Shown here in pieces: positions 22,834 to 34,479 of a DNA stretch of 64,000 nucleotides; the stretch's first letter is position 1; each line of letters opens with the position of its first letter. A program made the translations under genes and the position numbers. The stretch is from Schistocephalus solidus (lineage: Eukaryota; Platyhelminthes; Cestoda; Diphyllobothriidea; Diphyllobothriidae), in NCBI GenBank assembly GCA_017591395.1, contig WEDG01012052.1, forward strand, positions 22,521 through 86,520, given 5' to 3'. The notes beneath the pieces were generated by a model. It did not search any database. It worked only from the letters and a program-made list of their open reading frames with translations, and had not been told where the DNA came from.

Positions 22834-23346
22834 TCATCTGCACGAGGCACGGTCTGTCCCGACGCGGGCGTTTAAGTCCCCAAGGACAATTAACTTATCC
22901 GCCTTCGGCACAGTTACCAGCAGGGCGTGCAGGTCCTTATAGAATTGGTCCTTCGCTGCATCAGAGCTCGTCGTTGGGGGAGTGTAGGCGCTGATGATGT
23001 TGGCGAACTTGTCTCCCCGAAGAAGCAGGCAGAGGCTGATCAGGCGATCATTGATACCCTGTGGCAGACAGGGCAGACGTCCCACGATGTCGTCCCGGAT
23101 GGCAAAGGTAAAACCAGCGCCCCGTCGCTCTGCCTTTGGCCGGCCGCTCCAGAAGACGGTGTAGCCGGCACCCACCTCCTCCAGCTGACCCTGCTCAGAG
23201 AATCGGGTCTCGCTGAGGGCAGTCATGTCCACCTTGTATCGCGCCAGTTCCCGAGCGACTAGCGCCGTCCTCCGTTCCGGCCGGTTGCTCTTAGGATTGT
23301 CTAAAAGGGAACGAACATTCCAGGCTGCTAGTGTGAGTGGACTCAC
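22834..23346 (-). pseudogene. LINE endonuclease, amino-terminal part
   Basis: The open frame begins [17 protein letters not shown], the typical AAWNVRS start of apurinic-like LINE endonucleases. It continues with [10 protein letters not shown] (catalytic Glu region), [23 protein letters not shown] and [12 protein letters not shown], the last being the GDxNARVG motif. The domain nicks target DNA to prime reverse transcription. The frame breaks after about 170 residues and the domain continues in another frame at 22780-22514. The 5' edge is decorated by a tandem copy of its own first 75 or so bases (23350-23420). Confidence 0.88.
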
Positions 23347-24038
23347 CCGAGCAGCCCGTTCGGATCGGTCACTCTTCGGATTATCTAAAATTGATCGAAC
23401 ATTCCAGGCTGCTCGAGTGAGCGGGTTGGGAGAGGAGTTGTTTTTGCTATTAAATCAAATTACAGTCTATGAGCCGCGGTCCACTGCAGCTGTCATGAGG
23501 CCCAGCATTTGTTTAGAGCACCTTTTGTAGCCTCCTACCCCGCGAGGGGTAAGCAGTGCTGTCCCTAAATTGGGCTGCTGAGTCATCCCAGGCGGATATC
23601 GAACTTATCATCGGTAACGATTTGGGTTAGTGAGTGAACGACCGATTCGCATGGGCTGCGTACGTGATTGCAGATCACACTCGCAGTAGGACTGTTTCAA
23701 CCGCGGAGGAGGAGGGAAGGGTGCGGTGAAAGGGGACGGGAGATGGAGGAGTGGACAGGGGAGTGGGCTGGGAAGAGGAGAGGGAGGGAAGGACAGAGTG
23801 GTAGGCAGGGAGAAGGGAGAGGGGGAAGGGTACAGATGTACCGGGTGTGGAGACACACACAGCACCGAAGACCGTCAACTGGTTTAGCCCGCCGGTCGTG
23901 GCGGTTGCCGGAGGTTTGGTCACTGGGAATAACCCAACTTCGAGGAGCCACAGGTGAGAGTTGGGTACCAGTTAGAGGCGGCCACAGGAGAATTCACCAC
24001 CTGATGTTAACTGTGTCCTGCCGCACCTAGCTAGTGAC

Positions 24039-26021
24039 AGTTCAACCGTCGAGTACGACGAGGTCCACGGTTTGCACCACACCAGGTTGGGCAGGGACGG
24101 TGACTTGCGCGTGAATTAGTTTTAAGTGATAGTAGCCTTGCGCTGCAGCTACCGCACTCTCTCCTCCTCCCCCACCTGAGCCCGGTGTCAAGACAGAGTC
24201 AAGAAGACCGGAGATGGGAGAGGGCGCAGGTGGCTGACGCGGCCGGAGCCGCCCCTGTGTGTATCACCACACATGACTTGGATCCCACGGAGGGGGAGTG
24301 GCATAAAGGCCACATTAAGAAGGAGCCATTGCAGCCTGACACTCAGTCCGCCAGTCAGTCACTACACACAAAACACACATTGGGCAGACCTCGTGGTCCG
24401 AGTTATCCCGTCAGTTGGCAGCCATCCAAGCCACGGCTTTTAGCGCACCGTCATAGTTTCAAGCGCGTCAGATTGTTTATAGTGAGGAAAATGCGCTGAG
24501 CTGTCGACCTCACTGTCTCCCCACCCCCACAATCAGACCGCCATCCGAGCCAGTCAGTTGTCTGATGTGGGAGTGGGCGCATTGGCTGACGGATCGGCGT
24601 ACCCGTCTTCGCGCGCCACAGCACGACCTGGTCCCCATAACGCACACACCAGGAGGAGCCATAGCCGTCTGACTCCCAGTCCACTGGTCAGCCAATCGAC
24701 ACACACAACACATACACGGCCGACGGCGTGGTCTGGTATAAGCGTCAGATTGGCAGCCCTCCAAGCCACGGTTTCTAGGAAATCATGATTTTATCAGGTA
24801 CATTATGATGATTTTTGAGGGTGTTGTTTTTGTATTAGTGTAGTTGGTGTGCGCTTATGTGACTTAGCCTCCGGTGGTGTACCGCAGGTTGTCGTGGAGG
24901 CGCATGTGTCCTAATAGGCCCATGCGGTGTGTAAATGTGCGGGAGCAGTGAGGGCTGTGGAGGCGGACGCGGTGACTGTATGTCGGAGCCCCAGGCCCTG
25001 GTTCACCAGCCTCCGTGCGATGGATTCACAGGTGACCGACCAGGTCGATGCGTGAGTTGAAGTTGCGGGTGCAGTGTGGGCAGGAGAAATCGGTAGAGGC
25101 TGGGAGGGGGGGAGGGTGTCATTCATGGTAGTGGGGGTGGCAGTGGCGGTATGAATGGCAGGAGCGGAGTGTGTGCATGGTGTATCGATGTTGTTGGCAT
25201 TGCGGGGAATTCCGCTGTCATCGATGCGCATGTGACCGAATAGGCCAATGCGATGAGTGAATGCACGAGGACAGTGAGGGCAGTGGAGACGGCGATCTCT
25301 GCTGTGTGTTGGGGCTCCAGGCACTGTTTCACCAGTCTCTGTATGATGGATTCGCAAGGGACCGACCAGGCCGATGTGTGAGGTGAAAGTGCGGTCGAAT
25401 TGAGGACAGTTTAGGAGAGAGTCCCCATCGCTGATGGTCGTGGTGGTGGTATTGAAGGCGTTGGTGGTTACGGTGGTGGTGGTAACAGGCGATGAGTATA
25501 GGGATGTGGTCTCTATGATGGTGGGAGTAATGGAATTGATGCCACCTTGTAACGCGCCAGTTCCCGAGCGACTAGCGCCGTCCTCCGTTCCGGCCGGTTG
25601 CTCCTGGGATCGGCTAAAATGGAACGAACATTCCAGGCTGCTATTGTGAGCGGACTCACCCGAGCAGCCCAGAGGGTATGGCGAGGGGGATAGAGACGTG
25701 GGGTATTGTTGATTTTCGACTTCTCAATGAGCAGGGTAGTTCCGTCAGCACTGAGAAGGGGGCAGCTTTTTTAACGGGAGGTCGGTAGACAGCCTTGGTG
25801 GCAGCGAAAAATTTCTCCCATTCGTTGCGTTCCACATACCCTTGGATCTCCGCGGCCTTGCGGGCCATCCAGGCGTCCTGCATCTCCCGCAGCCGCTGCT
25901 GAACAAGGCGGTGACTTCGGTATTTCAAAAATATTTGGCACCTTAGAGAAAATATAAACTGTGAGAAAGTGAACTTAAGTTGTCTCATTTCAAAATGTAC
26001 TGAATGAATACGAGTATACAT
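24039..26021 (-). mobile_element. Rearranged second copy of the same LINE
   Basis: Read on the minus strand, the blocks are out of order. First comes a linker block (25914-25690: LREMQDAWMARKAAEIQGYV, FAATKAVYRPPVKKAA). Then come the first codons of the endonuclease (25674-25550, [13 protein letters not shown]). Then come the C-terminal C2H2 units (25440-24885) and the 3' tail (24785-24039). Endonuclease body and all of RT are missing. The order linker, endonuclease start, fingers requires at least two deletion or rearrangement joins. Confidence 0.8.
24885..25450 (-). pseudogene. C2H2 finger pairs from the LINE C-terminus, two tandem modules
   Basis: Module 1 (about 25410-25210) reads CPQFDRTFTSHIGLVGPLRI and LHCPHCPRAFTHRIGLFGHM, with spacer HHTETGETVPGAPTH between. 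Module 2 (about 25090-24890), in a shifted frame with a stop, reads CPHCTRNFNSRIDLVGHL and HCSRTFTHRMGLLGHMRLHD with spacer HRTEAGEPGPGAPTY. Each unit keeps C-x2-C, the hydrophobic core and usually one His. The modules are separated by a Thr/Pro/Ser-rich linker, so the finger pair has duplicated within the family. Confidence 0.78.
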
Positions 26022-26269
26022 ATTAGAAAATAGGAAAAAATGTATAAGCTTACAGCCCCCGCAGTATGGGCTCCTCCATTAGATCTTACAGAATTTAGAT
26101 TAGTGTCTTACTTGACCGCAGATACAAACCTCGTTCCTTGGTCCAGATTTTTGAAGTGGCCAGATGATAAGGAAAAAGATGCCGTACGACGGCTGATCGG
26201 TTGATCGAAATGAGTACCACAACTTTAGCGTAATTCCTACTTTCATAGTAATATTTGCCGTCGATCAAA

Positions 26270-26520
26270 CAGTCACTCCCACTCCGTGGGATCCGAGTCA
26301 GGTGTTGCGGCATGGTCAGTGGCGTCTCTGGCTGCGCCATCCACCTGCGCCAGACACCGCCTCCGGTCTCCTTGACAAAGAGGAGTGTGCGAAGATAGAG
26401 TACGGTAGCTGCAGCGAAAGTCCGCCATAACTCAAAAATAATCCACACGCAAGTCACCGTCCCTGCACCACCATACCATGGACCATCGTTGGACATCGTT
26501 GAAATTGACGGTTGCACTGT
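26270..26520 (+). mobile_element. LINE 3'-tail fragment
   Basis: It holds CACTCCGTGGGATCCGAG, GCCAGACACCGCCTCCGGTC, ACACGCAAGTCACCGTCCC and ends AAATTGACGGTTGCACTG. It is in the opposite direction to the LINE copy just to its left. Confidence 0.72.
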
Positions 26521-26524
26521 CTTA

Positions 26525-27355
26525 CGCTACTTTGGCTGTTGTAGACGTCAACAGCTATTAGTTCATCCATTCGCACGCTCCATTATTGTTTCGAAGAGTG
26601 CGGAAATGTCGACGGTAGAAGAGCGCACGCAGTCAAAATGAATCCCACGAGCACCGTTCCGACAGCTGAATCGGCTGGGTTAGCGGCTTGAGCACCAAAA
26701 CGAAGTGATCTTGCCAGTGCGTCGATCACACAGCCTCAGCGCGCTGAAGCGGAATGCTGTCCTTGTTTCATTCGTTATTCGATTAGTTAATGAATTCGTA
26801 GGGCACAGCTTTCTGTGTAGGCTGCTTTTGTTTCCCGCTGAAGTTCCGGTTTCTGACACATATTCAGTGTCGCGCTATCAGACTGTGCAGAGATCTAAAG
26901 TCTCCATTATCTCCGTGTGTGGTGATACCCAACATCTACAGTCAGCAGGGTTTTGACTCTTTCGACGCATAGCTGTATATGAAGTCACATGGATGACGAC
27001 CCTGAAAATTGTTCAGTCCCTCCTCCAGGAAGAGTGGCTGTATATCATGATGTGCCAGCGAGACAAATAGCCAAGACGGCTTTCTGACTTGTTACATCGC
27101 CGTTTTTTAAAACTATGTTCTAAGAAAAGGATCTTTTGAGATTGGTCTGTGGTGTGGAGGTAATCGCGTTCCGAACTGCAAATGGTTTTGAGGAAACTCT
27201 GGCCGAGTCCCCACGCAGACAACAGGAAGTCATCTCTATTCGTAAGGCAGGGAGATGGGAAATCAAGAAACCCGGAACATTTAAAGAGTTATACGTGGTA
27301 GAGGGGTCATGTCACCTGTGGTACGCGTAGAAAGCCTCCTGTAGTTCAGCGAGCC
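26525..27355. other. No recognisable gene
   Basis: An 83-residue plus frame at 26705-26956 has no motif. Confidence 0.5.
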
Positions 27356-27359
27356 CCTT

Positions 27360-27425
27360 GCGTCCAATCAGAGCAGCATGTGGCTGACCGACTCCAATCG
27401 TGGACTGGTGTCTATAAGAGGGACG
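27360..27425 (+). promoter_or_regulatory. CCAAT and TATA-like pair
   Basis: CCAATCAGAG at about 27365 is followed about 45 bases later by TCTATAAGAGGG, a core-promoter-like spacing. No gene is recognisable after it; the sequence enters a LINE 3' tail at about 27478. It may be chance or a solo-LTR relic. Confidence 0.22.
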
Positions 27426-27477
27426 AGAGAGTGCGGTTACCTTTGTTAACTGAGTCCTCATGTCACTCAACACCTAT

Positions 27478-27945
27478 TGTTCACTATAAACAAGCTGTTG
27501 CGCTTTTAAACCATCACAGTACGATAGAAGTCGTGACTAGGAAGGCTTTCAACTGACAGGATAACTAGGACCGCCTCTCAGGACGGATACGCAGGCTGCA
27601 ATGGCTTTTTCTTTATGTGACCTCTATGACACTTCCACTCGGTTGGGATCCGAACCGCTCATTTGATCTCTTTGAAGACGTGCTCCATTGTGCGGTGATC
27701 GGGCATGTGTGGCACGCGTAGACGGCACTTTTAGCTTTGTAAACTACCGCACCCGACCCCAATTCCTTTTATCTTGACTCTCTCTTGACACCAGGCTGAG
27801 GTACCCGAGTGAGGCGAGAGCATGGTAGATGCTGTGCAAGTCTACGATCACTCAAAACTGATTCACATGCAAGTCACCATTCCTGCACCACCTTGCTGTG
27901 GAGCATAAGGTGGACATCGTGGGTAAAGACGGTTGAACTGCAACC
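27478..27945 (+). mobile_element. LINE 3'-tail fragment, long
   Basis: It begins in the inner part of the tail (CACTATAAACAAGCTG) and runs through CAGGCTGCAATGGC and CACATGCAAGTCACCATTCC, ending AAAGACGGTTGAACTG at about 27940. The 165-bp tandem repeat starts a few bases later. Confidence 0.72.
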
Positions 27946-27946
27946 T

Positions 27947-28436
27947 AGCAAAACTTTCTGAGGCTACTCCCCGGGAGGGCTTCTCGGGGGTGAGGGAACC
28001 AGCCAAGATGATGTTCTGTCTCTTAAGTCAATCGCTTAACATGAAACAAAATTCGCCTCCATTCATGCTGACAAGGGAGATTTTCATCGTCATTGCATGA
28101 TTTATTTTATGGCAGCAAAACTTTCTGAGGCTACTCCCCGGGAGGGCTTCTCGGGGTGAGGGACAAGATGGTGTTCTGTCTGAGTCAATCGCTTAACATG
28201 AAACAAAATTCGCCTCCATTCGCATGCTGACGCAAGATTTTCATCGTCATTGCATGATTTATTTTATGTAGCAAACTTTCTGAGCTACTCCCCGGGAGGG
28301 CTTCTCGAGGTGAGGAACCAGCCAAGATGATGTTCTGTCTCTTAAGTCAATCGCTTAACATGAAACAAAATTCGCCTCCATTTCATGCTGACAAGGGAGA
28401 TTTTCATCGTCATTGCATGATTTATTTTATGGCAGG
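27947..28436 (+). repeat. Three tandem copies of a ~165-bp unit
   Basis: Units start at 27947, 28114 and 28270 (167, 156 and 167 bp) with AGCAAAACTTTCTGAGGCTA. All hold GGGAGGGCTTCTCGGGG, CAATCGCTTAACATGAAAC and TCATTGCATGATTTATTTTA. Identity is above 90 percent by eye; the middle copy has small deletions. A short stem (CCCCGGGAG / CTTCTCGGGG) lies near each start. There is no frame and I do not recognise the unit. Confidence 0.93.
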
Positions 28437-28439
28437 CAT

Positions 28440-29530
28440 TTGTTTGGGCGCCAAGCAGTACACTTGCGAGTACTATAGGTAATTTAGAAAATCAAGACGT
28501 GTGTTATCCATTTTTTTCCCCTTACACTTTACAGCAACTCTTTACGATCTACCTACTGTTCAGCCATCGCATTTCTCGAGCAAGCAGCAAATCATCTTGT
28601 GCAAGAAAGGGATCCAGGTAAAACGCCCATATTTTCATAAATTGACCAGTTTAAAAGGGTAATAAACTTGTTTAAGAAACACCCAGCCTCCATTTTCGGC
28701 ATTGTAAGCTCCCTGCTTTAGCGTAAAAATAGCAATTAATTTAACATCTTCCCATTACCGCTACTAGCCGTACGAGAAAGCACATGGGCTTGGTTAGGTT
28801 ATAATTTAGGCGAACCACGCGTGTCTGGGCTCTTATCTAGTATCTGTGTTGCTATTTTCTATTACGCAACTTATTCGGATTTACTACTAGCTGGCCGTTT
28901 ATGAATACTACCCTGTTATCCTGCTGACGATCTTCTTTTTTGACCCAAATACTCCTATAAACTTTCGAATTGAGCCTATAAAGATTACTTCCGACTGACT
29001 TACTCCAAGTTAGGGAGTAATTTCTGAGGAAATGAAGAATCAACCCTTTAAAAACTGGAGTATCGACCATAAAGCACAGGGTGAACGGTGGGGGACACTC
29101 GGCCGCGTAATGCAGTCCCGCAAAGGCTGCGAAACACGTGTGCGTATGAACTTTCAGCTAGTACCTATGCTGTCAGTATGGTAAATAGTTACGCATTTAT
29201 ATACTACTGACTGCCAGTTGGAAGTCAGTAGTATATTACGCGGGTACTCCACAGTAGCTGGCGGATATCAGCTCATATATTCATAGCAAATTTCTGAGCA
29301 AGCCTCAAGCGATCTCTTCCGAAGGATTTACTCCATATTCACGCATTAATTTAATATAGCAACAAAAAAGAATGGGGAAGGCTCGGGTTGACCCACTGAT
29401 GATCCGAAACCCTCGCAGCTCCGTTAGGTGGCGGCACAAGATCGGAGAAAAACGCGTGTCTGGGATTTTTAGCTGGTACCCGTGATGGGAGGGGGAGTAA
29501 ATCTGTTAGTAATAATATACAACTGACATG
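28440..29530. other. No gene; a motif recurring three times
   Basis: A block like ACGCGTGTCTGGG followed by CT(A/G)GTA is seen near 28817 and 29452 and, more degenerate, near 29137. It suggests an old low-copy repeat. Confidence 0.4.
29200..29235. repeat. Perfect 12-bp hairpin
   Basis: TATACTACTGAC at about 29200-29212 pairs with GTCAGTAGTATA at 29224-29235 around the loop TGCCAGTTGGAA. No terminator or gene context explains it. Confidence 0.6.
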
Positions 29531-29532
29531 AG

Positions 29533-29940
29533 TTGATGAAGACTCCCCGATTGGTAACGGGACTCACTCGTTCCATTCTACCTTGGGGCTCACGCTGAAA
29601 CCCCGTCAGCAGTCGCATTTCAAAAAAAAAACACTAGGGAGACTGGCACTGTGCGGCTGCTGGCGGGGTTCGAGTGTGAGGTGGAACGGAACTAGAGAGT
29701 CCCGTTACCGCTTGGTGGGCGTTTATCAACTAATTTCATTATTCCAACTTTAAACCGGCAAGACAATGAACCGGTGGCGCAGTGAATTGGAGCATGGACT
29801 TCTAGTTAGCATATCGTGGGTTCGAGCCTCAGGTGGTTCACCACTTGGGGTTGGGTATGACTGGATGATGAGTGCTACTGAGCCAGAAATGGCCATTCCA
29901 GTCTCCCTCGTCTTTGTCAGCACACTCCTCATCTGCATAT
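29533..29940 (+). mobile_element. SINE cluster: short inverted tail, then tail plus head on the plus strand
   Basis: 29533-29622 is a minus-strand tail (GGTAACGGGACTCACTCGTT). 29640-29735 is a plus-strand tail (CTGTGCGGCTGCTGGCGGGG). 29748-29940 is a plus-strand head and body with GGGTTCGAGCCTCAGGTGG and CTCCCTCGTCTTTGTCAG. Confidence 0.75.
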
Positions 29941-29944
29941 ACTA

Positions 29945-31149
29945 CTGAATTGCCTGTCAGCAACCTGCGAACTTAACTTGATTTTCTACTGAGGCTTGCA
30001 GGCTTCAGATTAATTATTCACATGAACTTTTGAAGCGAACCTTAACAGGTTTGAGCAGAGGCAGCTGCTCCGAGTTCATACATACATAATTTTCTGGGAA
30101 AATTAAAATTTTTTCTGTCTTTCATTTTTTGGTTTCCAAGGGCAATTAAATATATCAGCCATTTGAATAAAATTCATTTTGCTGGATGCTGCTCCCCTTT
30201 ACCATAATATGACTGTGAGTCAAAAATAGGGTGATATGGATTCGGTAGCTTATATGCAATAACCCAGGACTTGCAGCTTCCTGCGCGAAGTCTGAGGATG
30301 GGGAGTGGGTGGTGGTTTTGAGCTATTAGCAACTTTCCGGTACCGAAGGTCTGCCAAACGGGTTAGCTAAATTGAAGATCCAGTTGTGTGTTAGCCAGGC
30401 TTACACTGCCCGCATTCAGTCCCGCTGGAAACGCGATACATTCCGAAGGGTGTGTCACTGTACGAATGCAAGAGTGCATTTACTCCCATGAAGAGTACTC
30501 CAGTGCGTGCGAAACTCTGTACCTTCCACCTCTGGCACCCACGCCGCGTAATAGATCACATGACCCCAGTTCTCAAGTGGTTGGACTGCACGCATGCAGC
30601 CGCTTTGGACAGCCAATCACAGGTGTTTACAATCACCCAATCAACTGGTCAAACGGACACTAACTTATTCGTACGTTACGCTTATTTACTCCTGCCCACG
30701 TACTCGTAGGGAACAGGCGCATGCTTGCAGGCCCAGTTTGCCACGCGTCGGGGCCTCTGACCACTACTGAGTTTCTGTACATAATACACTACTTATATTG
30801 GTGTTTTTCCCATTCTCCTCCAAAACGGTACTGGGCTTGATGATTGTAGTGCATTGAGTATGAAAACCACTTAGACCCCCGCACTTAGCACCCGTCATAA
30901 CATAACCAGATCAACGACACAAAACCAGATCAGTTTAACCTTACGAAGGTGAATTGCTTCCAGGATCCGAATCGGTCAGGCGCAAATGGGGAGGGAAAAG
31001 GCCAAGTTCAGATGGGTCGAACGCACGCTGTCTAGCGAGCTCTTTGTGATGAAGGGCCGCAAGCAATTCTGTGTTCTGAACCAATCAGAAATCCAACTTA
31101 TCGGAACCCGAAGCTGGGTAGCGATGGTGACCAGGCGGCCAAGGGGAAA
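29945..31149. other. No recognisable gene
   Basis: Short frames only. Sequence near 30060-30250 weakly resembles the AT-rich repeat family. Confidence 0.45.
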
Positions 31150-31540
31150 CGCAGGGGGCCGCATAGTAGATACGCTGGACCAACGCGGGGGCCAAATCAG
31201 GGTACCGTAGACCCTATTATTAAGTGGAATGAGGTCCCATAACAAATGTCCACCATGGGAGGTGCGCGTGCCCAACATGGGCACGTTTATGTGCAGGTCC
31301 ATGTCGCACCCCACTATTCCACTCCGTGGGAGATTATTTATCTGCTCCCGATTCCGTCTCCGGTCTTCTTGACTCTGTCTTGACACCGAGCACAGGCGGA
31401 TAAGGTAAGAGAAAGTGTGGTAGAGGCTGTGCAAGTCTACTAAAACTTAAAACTAATTAACGCACAAGTCACCGTCTCTGTACCACCCCTATGTAGAGCA
31501 TACGGTGGACACCGTCAGATTACGACGGTCAAACTGACAT
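31150..31540 (+). mobile_element. LINE 3'-tail fragment, variant shared with 2761-3123
   Basis: It carries the same unusual inner block as the 2.8-kb copy (GATACGCTGGACCAACGCGG, TCCCATAACAAATGTCC), then CTCCGGTCTTCTTGACTCTG and the terminus TTACGACGGTCAAACTG. The two copies therefore form a subfamily. Confidence 0.7.
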
Positions 31541-31599
31541 GATGCAAATTAAGTCTTCTTCAAATTTTCTACTTAAAGAAAGCGTATCTTCCGGTTTTA

Positions 31600-32010
31600 C
31601 AAAGTTTTTAACCAAGAGATTTGTTAAAGCCGATAAAAATTCCATTCATAAAGCATCGTATCTGTCCGTTTATTAATTTTCGTTGTTAATTAGGCAGCAT
31701 AGCCCCCATCCATTGCAAACCTTTATGATGTAATAAAAGTGAGATATTTGGGATTTTCCTTGAATGGAATATGTGCAGCAGTTAGTTTGGAAACTATGCA
31801 TGTAAGTTTAACGAAAGTTAACGTTTGAAATAATTTGGAATATTAGCTTTTTTAAAACCGAAATAAACTTCTACAATGATTACAAAATTTTAAGAAGACG
31901 TACTTTGTCACCAAATGAGTGCATGAAATAATATGTTTTGTATATTTTTTCTATTTTAAGAGCAGGTTAATAACCTTGATAACACTTTAAATTGGATGTC
32001 AGCGTCATAA
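31600..32010. mobile_element. AT-rich repeat, diverged fragment
   Basis: AAACCGAAATAAACTTCTAC, AAGAAGACGTACTTTGTCAC and ATGAAATAATATGTTTTG follow the order of the middle part of the 42-kb and 48-kb copies. No gene is seen. Confidence 0.4.
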
Positions 32011-32672
32011 AAGACGTCTAAACAATACAAGTCTATCAAGAAAACAATTTTCACGCATTCAGTTAGCGATTTGCTAAACGACGCTTATGGGAAGCGTTTT
32101 CTTTCTCGCTTTACTTTCTCCCACCCCCCTCCCCCTGCCGGAAAGTTAACGTTTTATATCCACGTTTCGGAAAGCACACTAGGAGTTTTTTGCAAGGAAG
32201 AACTGGACTTTTCTATGTGGCTTGAATATTTCTAATGAATATCCCACATTCTGTGGTAGGCACATAAATCTGAGACTGCGTTGTATGAATGTCATTCCGA
32301 TAAGCCAACGTAACTCATGTCTGCCCTTTGAAAGCCCATTAAAGGCCTCCAGCAGGAGTTTCAGAGCGCAATTTGCAAGTGTTGACGATAGCAGGACGCC
32401 TAATGGGTGTGTCAGCCTTTCTACTTCAACTGCATGTAGGACATAAATTGGGAGTCTGGAATTTCAGCGTTTCACCTCGTGCATTTTCAAACCTTTTAAT
32501 AGCAACTTTTTAAAAAAATATATACACAGTTTGATATGCATCCTGCAGGTATGCGATACGAAAGACTACAGATCGCACTGAAATGAACGCAGTTATCATT
32601 CTTTCCTAGAGTACACTTAACAGGGTGGCCAGTGAGGAGTAAAATAATGTAATGCCATGGCTCCGAAATTTT

Positions 32673-32813
<141 letters not shown>

Positions 32814-33524
32814 CCACTCCTTCTTTCAGTGGTATGCGGACTCCGACCAGTCCCTGCACTACAGAAACACTTAATCGGCAGAGTTAAAAAGGGTCTGGCT
32901 ACAGAAACGCACTTTGATAACCGCCTTGGCTTATGATTCATCCAAAAAAATCAACCTCTCTTCATGCCAATGCACACGTCTCCGTGTGAAGGCTACAATA
33001 GAGCGCGCTAGCTAACGCACTCTTCAGTTCGTCTCCTTGCAAATTGAACTGCTTCGAGAGAATCGGAAGGTCGCTTGAGCATTTTTTCCATGGAATGAGA
33101 GTTTAAAACAGGCGCGGACAGCAGGATTTACTGGGGTCCCCCAAAGGCCTTGATGGTGATTGGCAGCCGGGTCAGTTGGACAGGAAAAATAAAATCCCTC
33201 GCACTTTGATCGCGAAATATCGCCTAAACAGCAGCCGCTCTCTGTGGAGCCCGAACCAGCCTTCCGATTACTGATTCAAGCACGAAGCACTCGGACCTTG
33301 GAAACAGCCTATATAGGGCGGGAGAAACTTGACATAGGTAGACAGCTGGACCATTGGGTCAACCTCTAACTGCCCTTAGATTGACGCAGCCCCCTTTTTG
33401 TGTGTCAACAGGTTTTTCCTTCTTATTTTACGGTCTTAGGTTGCCATTTTGATTTGTTTGTCTCTGTGCTGTTGTGTATTGCGTTTCTGCGCAAGTTCAA
33501 CTTTTTGGGTGCTTCGTTCCCACC

Positions 33525-34040
33525 CCCGCATCAGACAACTGACCGGCTCAGACGGTGGTCTGATTTGGGGGGTGGGAGGAGGAGTGAGGTCGAGGGCTCA
33601 GCGCATGCTCCTCACTATAAACAGTCTGCCGCACTTGAAGCTACCACGGTGCGCTAAAAGCCCTGGCTTGGAAGGTTGCCAAATGACGGGATAACTCGGA
33701 CCGCATGGTCAGCCCAGTGTATGTTTTGTGTGGAGTGGCTGACTGGCGGACTGGGAGTCAGGCTGCAATGGCTCCTTCTTTATGTGGCCTGTATGGCACC
33801 CCCACTCAGCTGGGATGCGAGCCGCCTCTCCCTTGTATTGTAGTGTTTTTGTTTGGGTTGAACCACAGTGCGTGCGCCTGCGCCCTCTTCCATCTCTGGT
33901 CTTCTTGACTCTGTCTTGACACTGAAACCAGGTGAGGAGTGGAACAGAGAATGAGATAGATGCAACGCAAGTCACTGTCCCTGCAACGCCATGCTGTGGA
34001 GTACACGCTTGACATAGTCAACACTACGATAGTCGAATTG
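33525..34040 (+). mobile_element. LINE 3'-tail fragment, long
   Basis: It starts with CAGACAACTGACCGGCTCAG (the inner end seen also at 18.7 and 24.6 kb). It continues through TAAAAGCCCTGGCTTGGAAG, CTGGGAGTCAGGCTGCAATG and CTTCTTGACTCTGTCTTGAC, and ends with a decayed terminus ACGATAGTCGAATTG near 34038. Confidence 0.75.
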
Positions 34041-34479
34041 TCGGGTACCTCTCATTCGTTATCTATGTAATACAGCGAAGGACTGCACTTGAGAAGCCGA
34101 TAAATTCTGATATGTGTGCCTGTTTCAAAAGCAGATTGTAAAGACCAGAAGGTTACGTATCTCATGAAACGTTAACTGATATTGTGAAATGAATTTTTTA
34201 TGAGAAATGAGCTGACGTTCAAATAGCGTCCAAGAACTTTCTTCCCCCGACACACCATTTAGGATGGAGGAAGAAGAAAAAACCGGCTCGTCTTTCTTGC
34301 TTTCCTCGTCGGCCGCAAAGTTGATGGTGGACCAAAGTGTTCAGGAAGGCAACAAATACGACGCAAGTACTGAACTTCAGGAGTGGCCATTCACAAACAC
34401 AGTTTGCGTAAGGCGATATATCTGCATGTTGAGCCATACTACGATGAACAGGAAACAATGATTTCCCAATTACAATACT

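Larger units (their letters stand above)
18222..23530 (-). mobile_element. Chimeric LINE retrotransposon: endonuclease, RT, C2H2 fingers, long 3' tail
   Basis: This is the largest element in the window and is a non-LTR retrotransposon read on the minus strand. Order from its 5' side: an apurinic-type endonuclease (about 23346-22514), a linker (22512-21631), RT fingers (to 21226), then a second linker and RT start (21225-20705), RT palm and thumb (20455-19790), a C-terminal region with two C2H2-like fingers (19786-19256), and a non-coding 3' tail ending at about 18222 with CGGTCGAACTG. Several frameshifts and stops break the frame, so it is dead. Linker and fingers occur twice in tandem because two diverged copies are joined at 21226. 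Endonuclease plus RT suggests an RTE/CR1-like clade; the exact clade needs a tree. Confidence 0.88.

Noticed and set aside
27947..28436. Spliced-leader or snRNA gene array
   Set aside because: Tandem layout is suggestive, but no Sm site of the usual AATTTTTGG form and no known flatworm leader sequence was seen.
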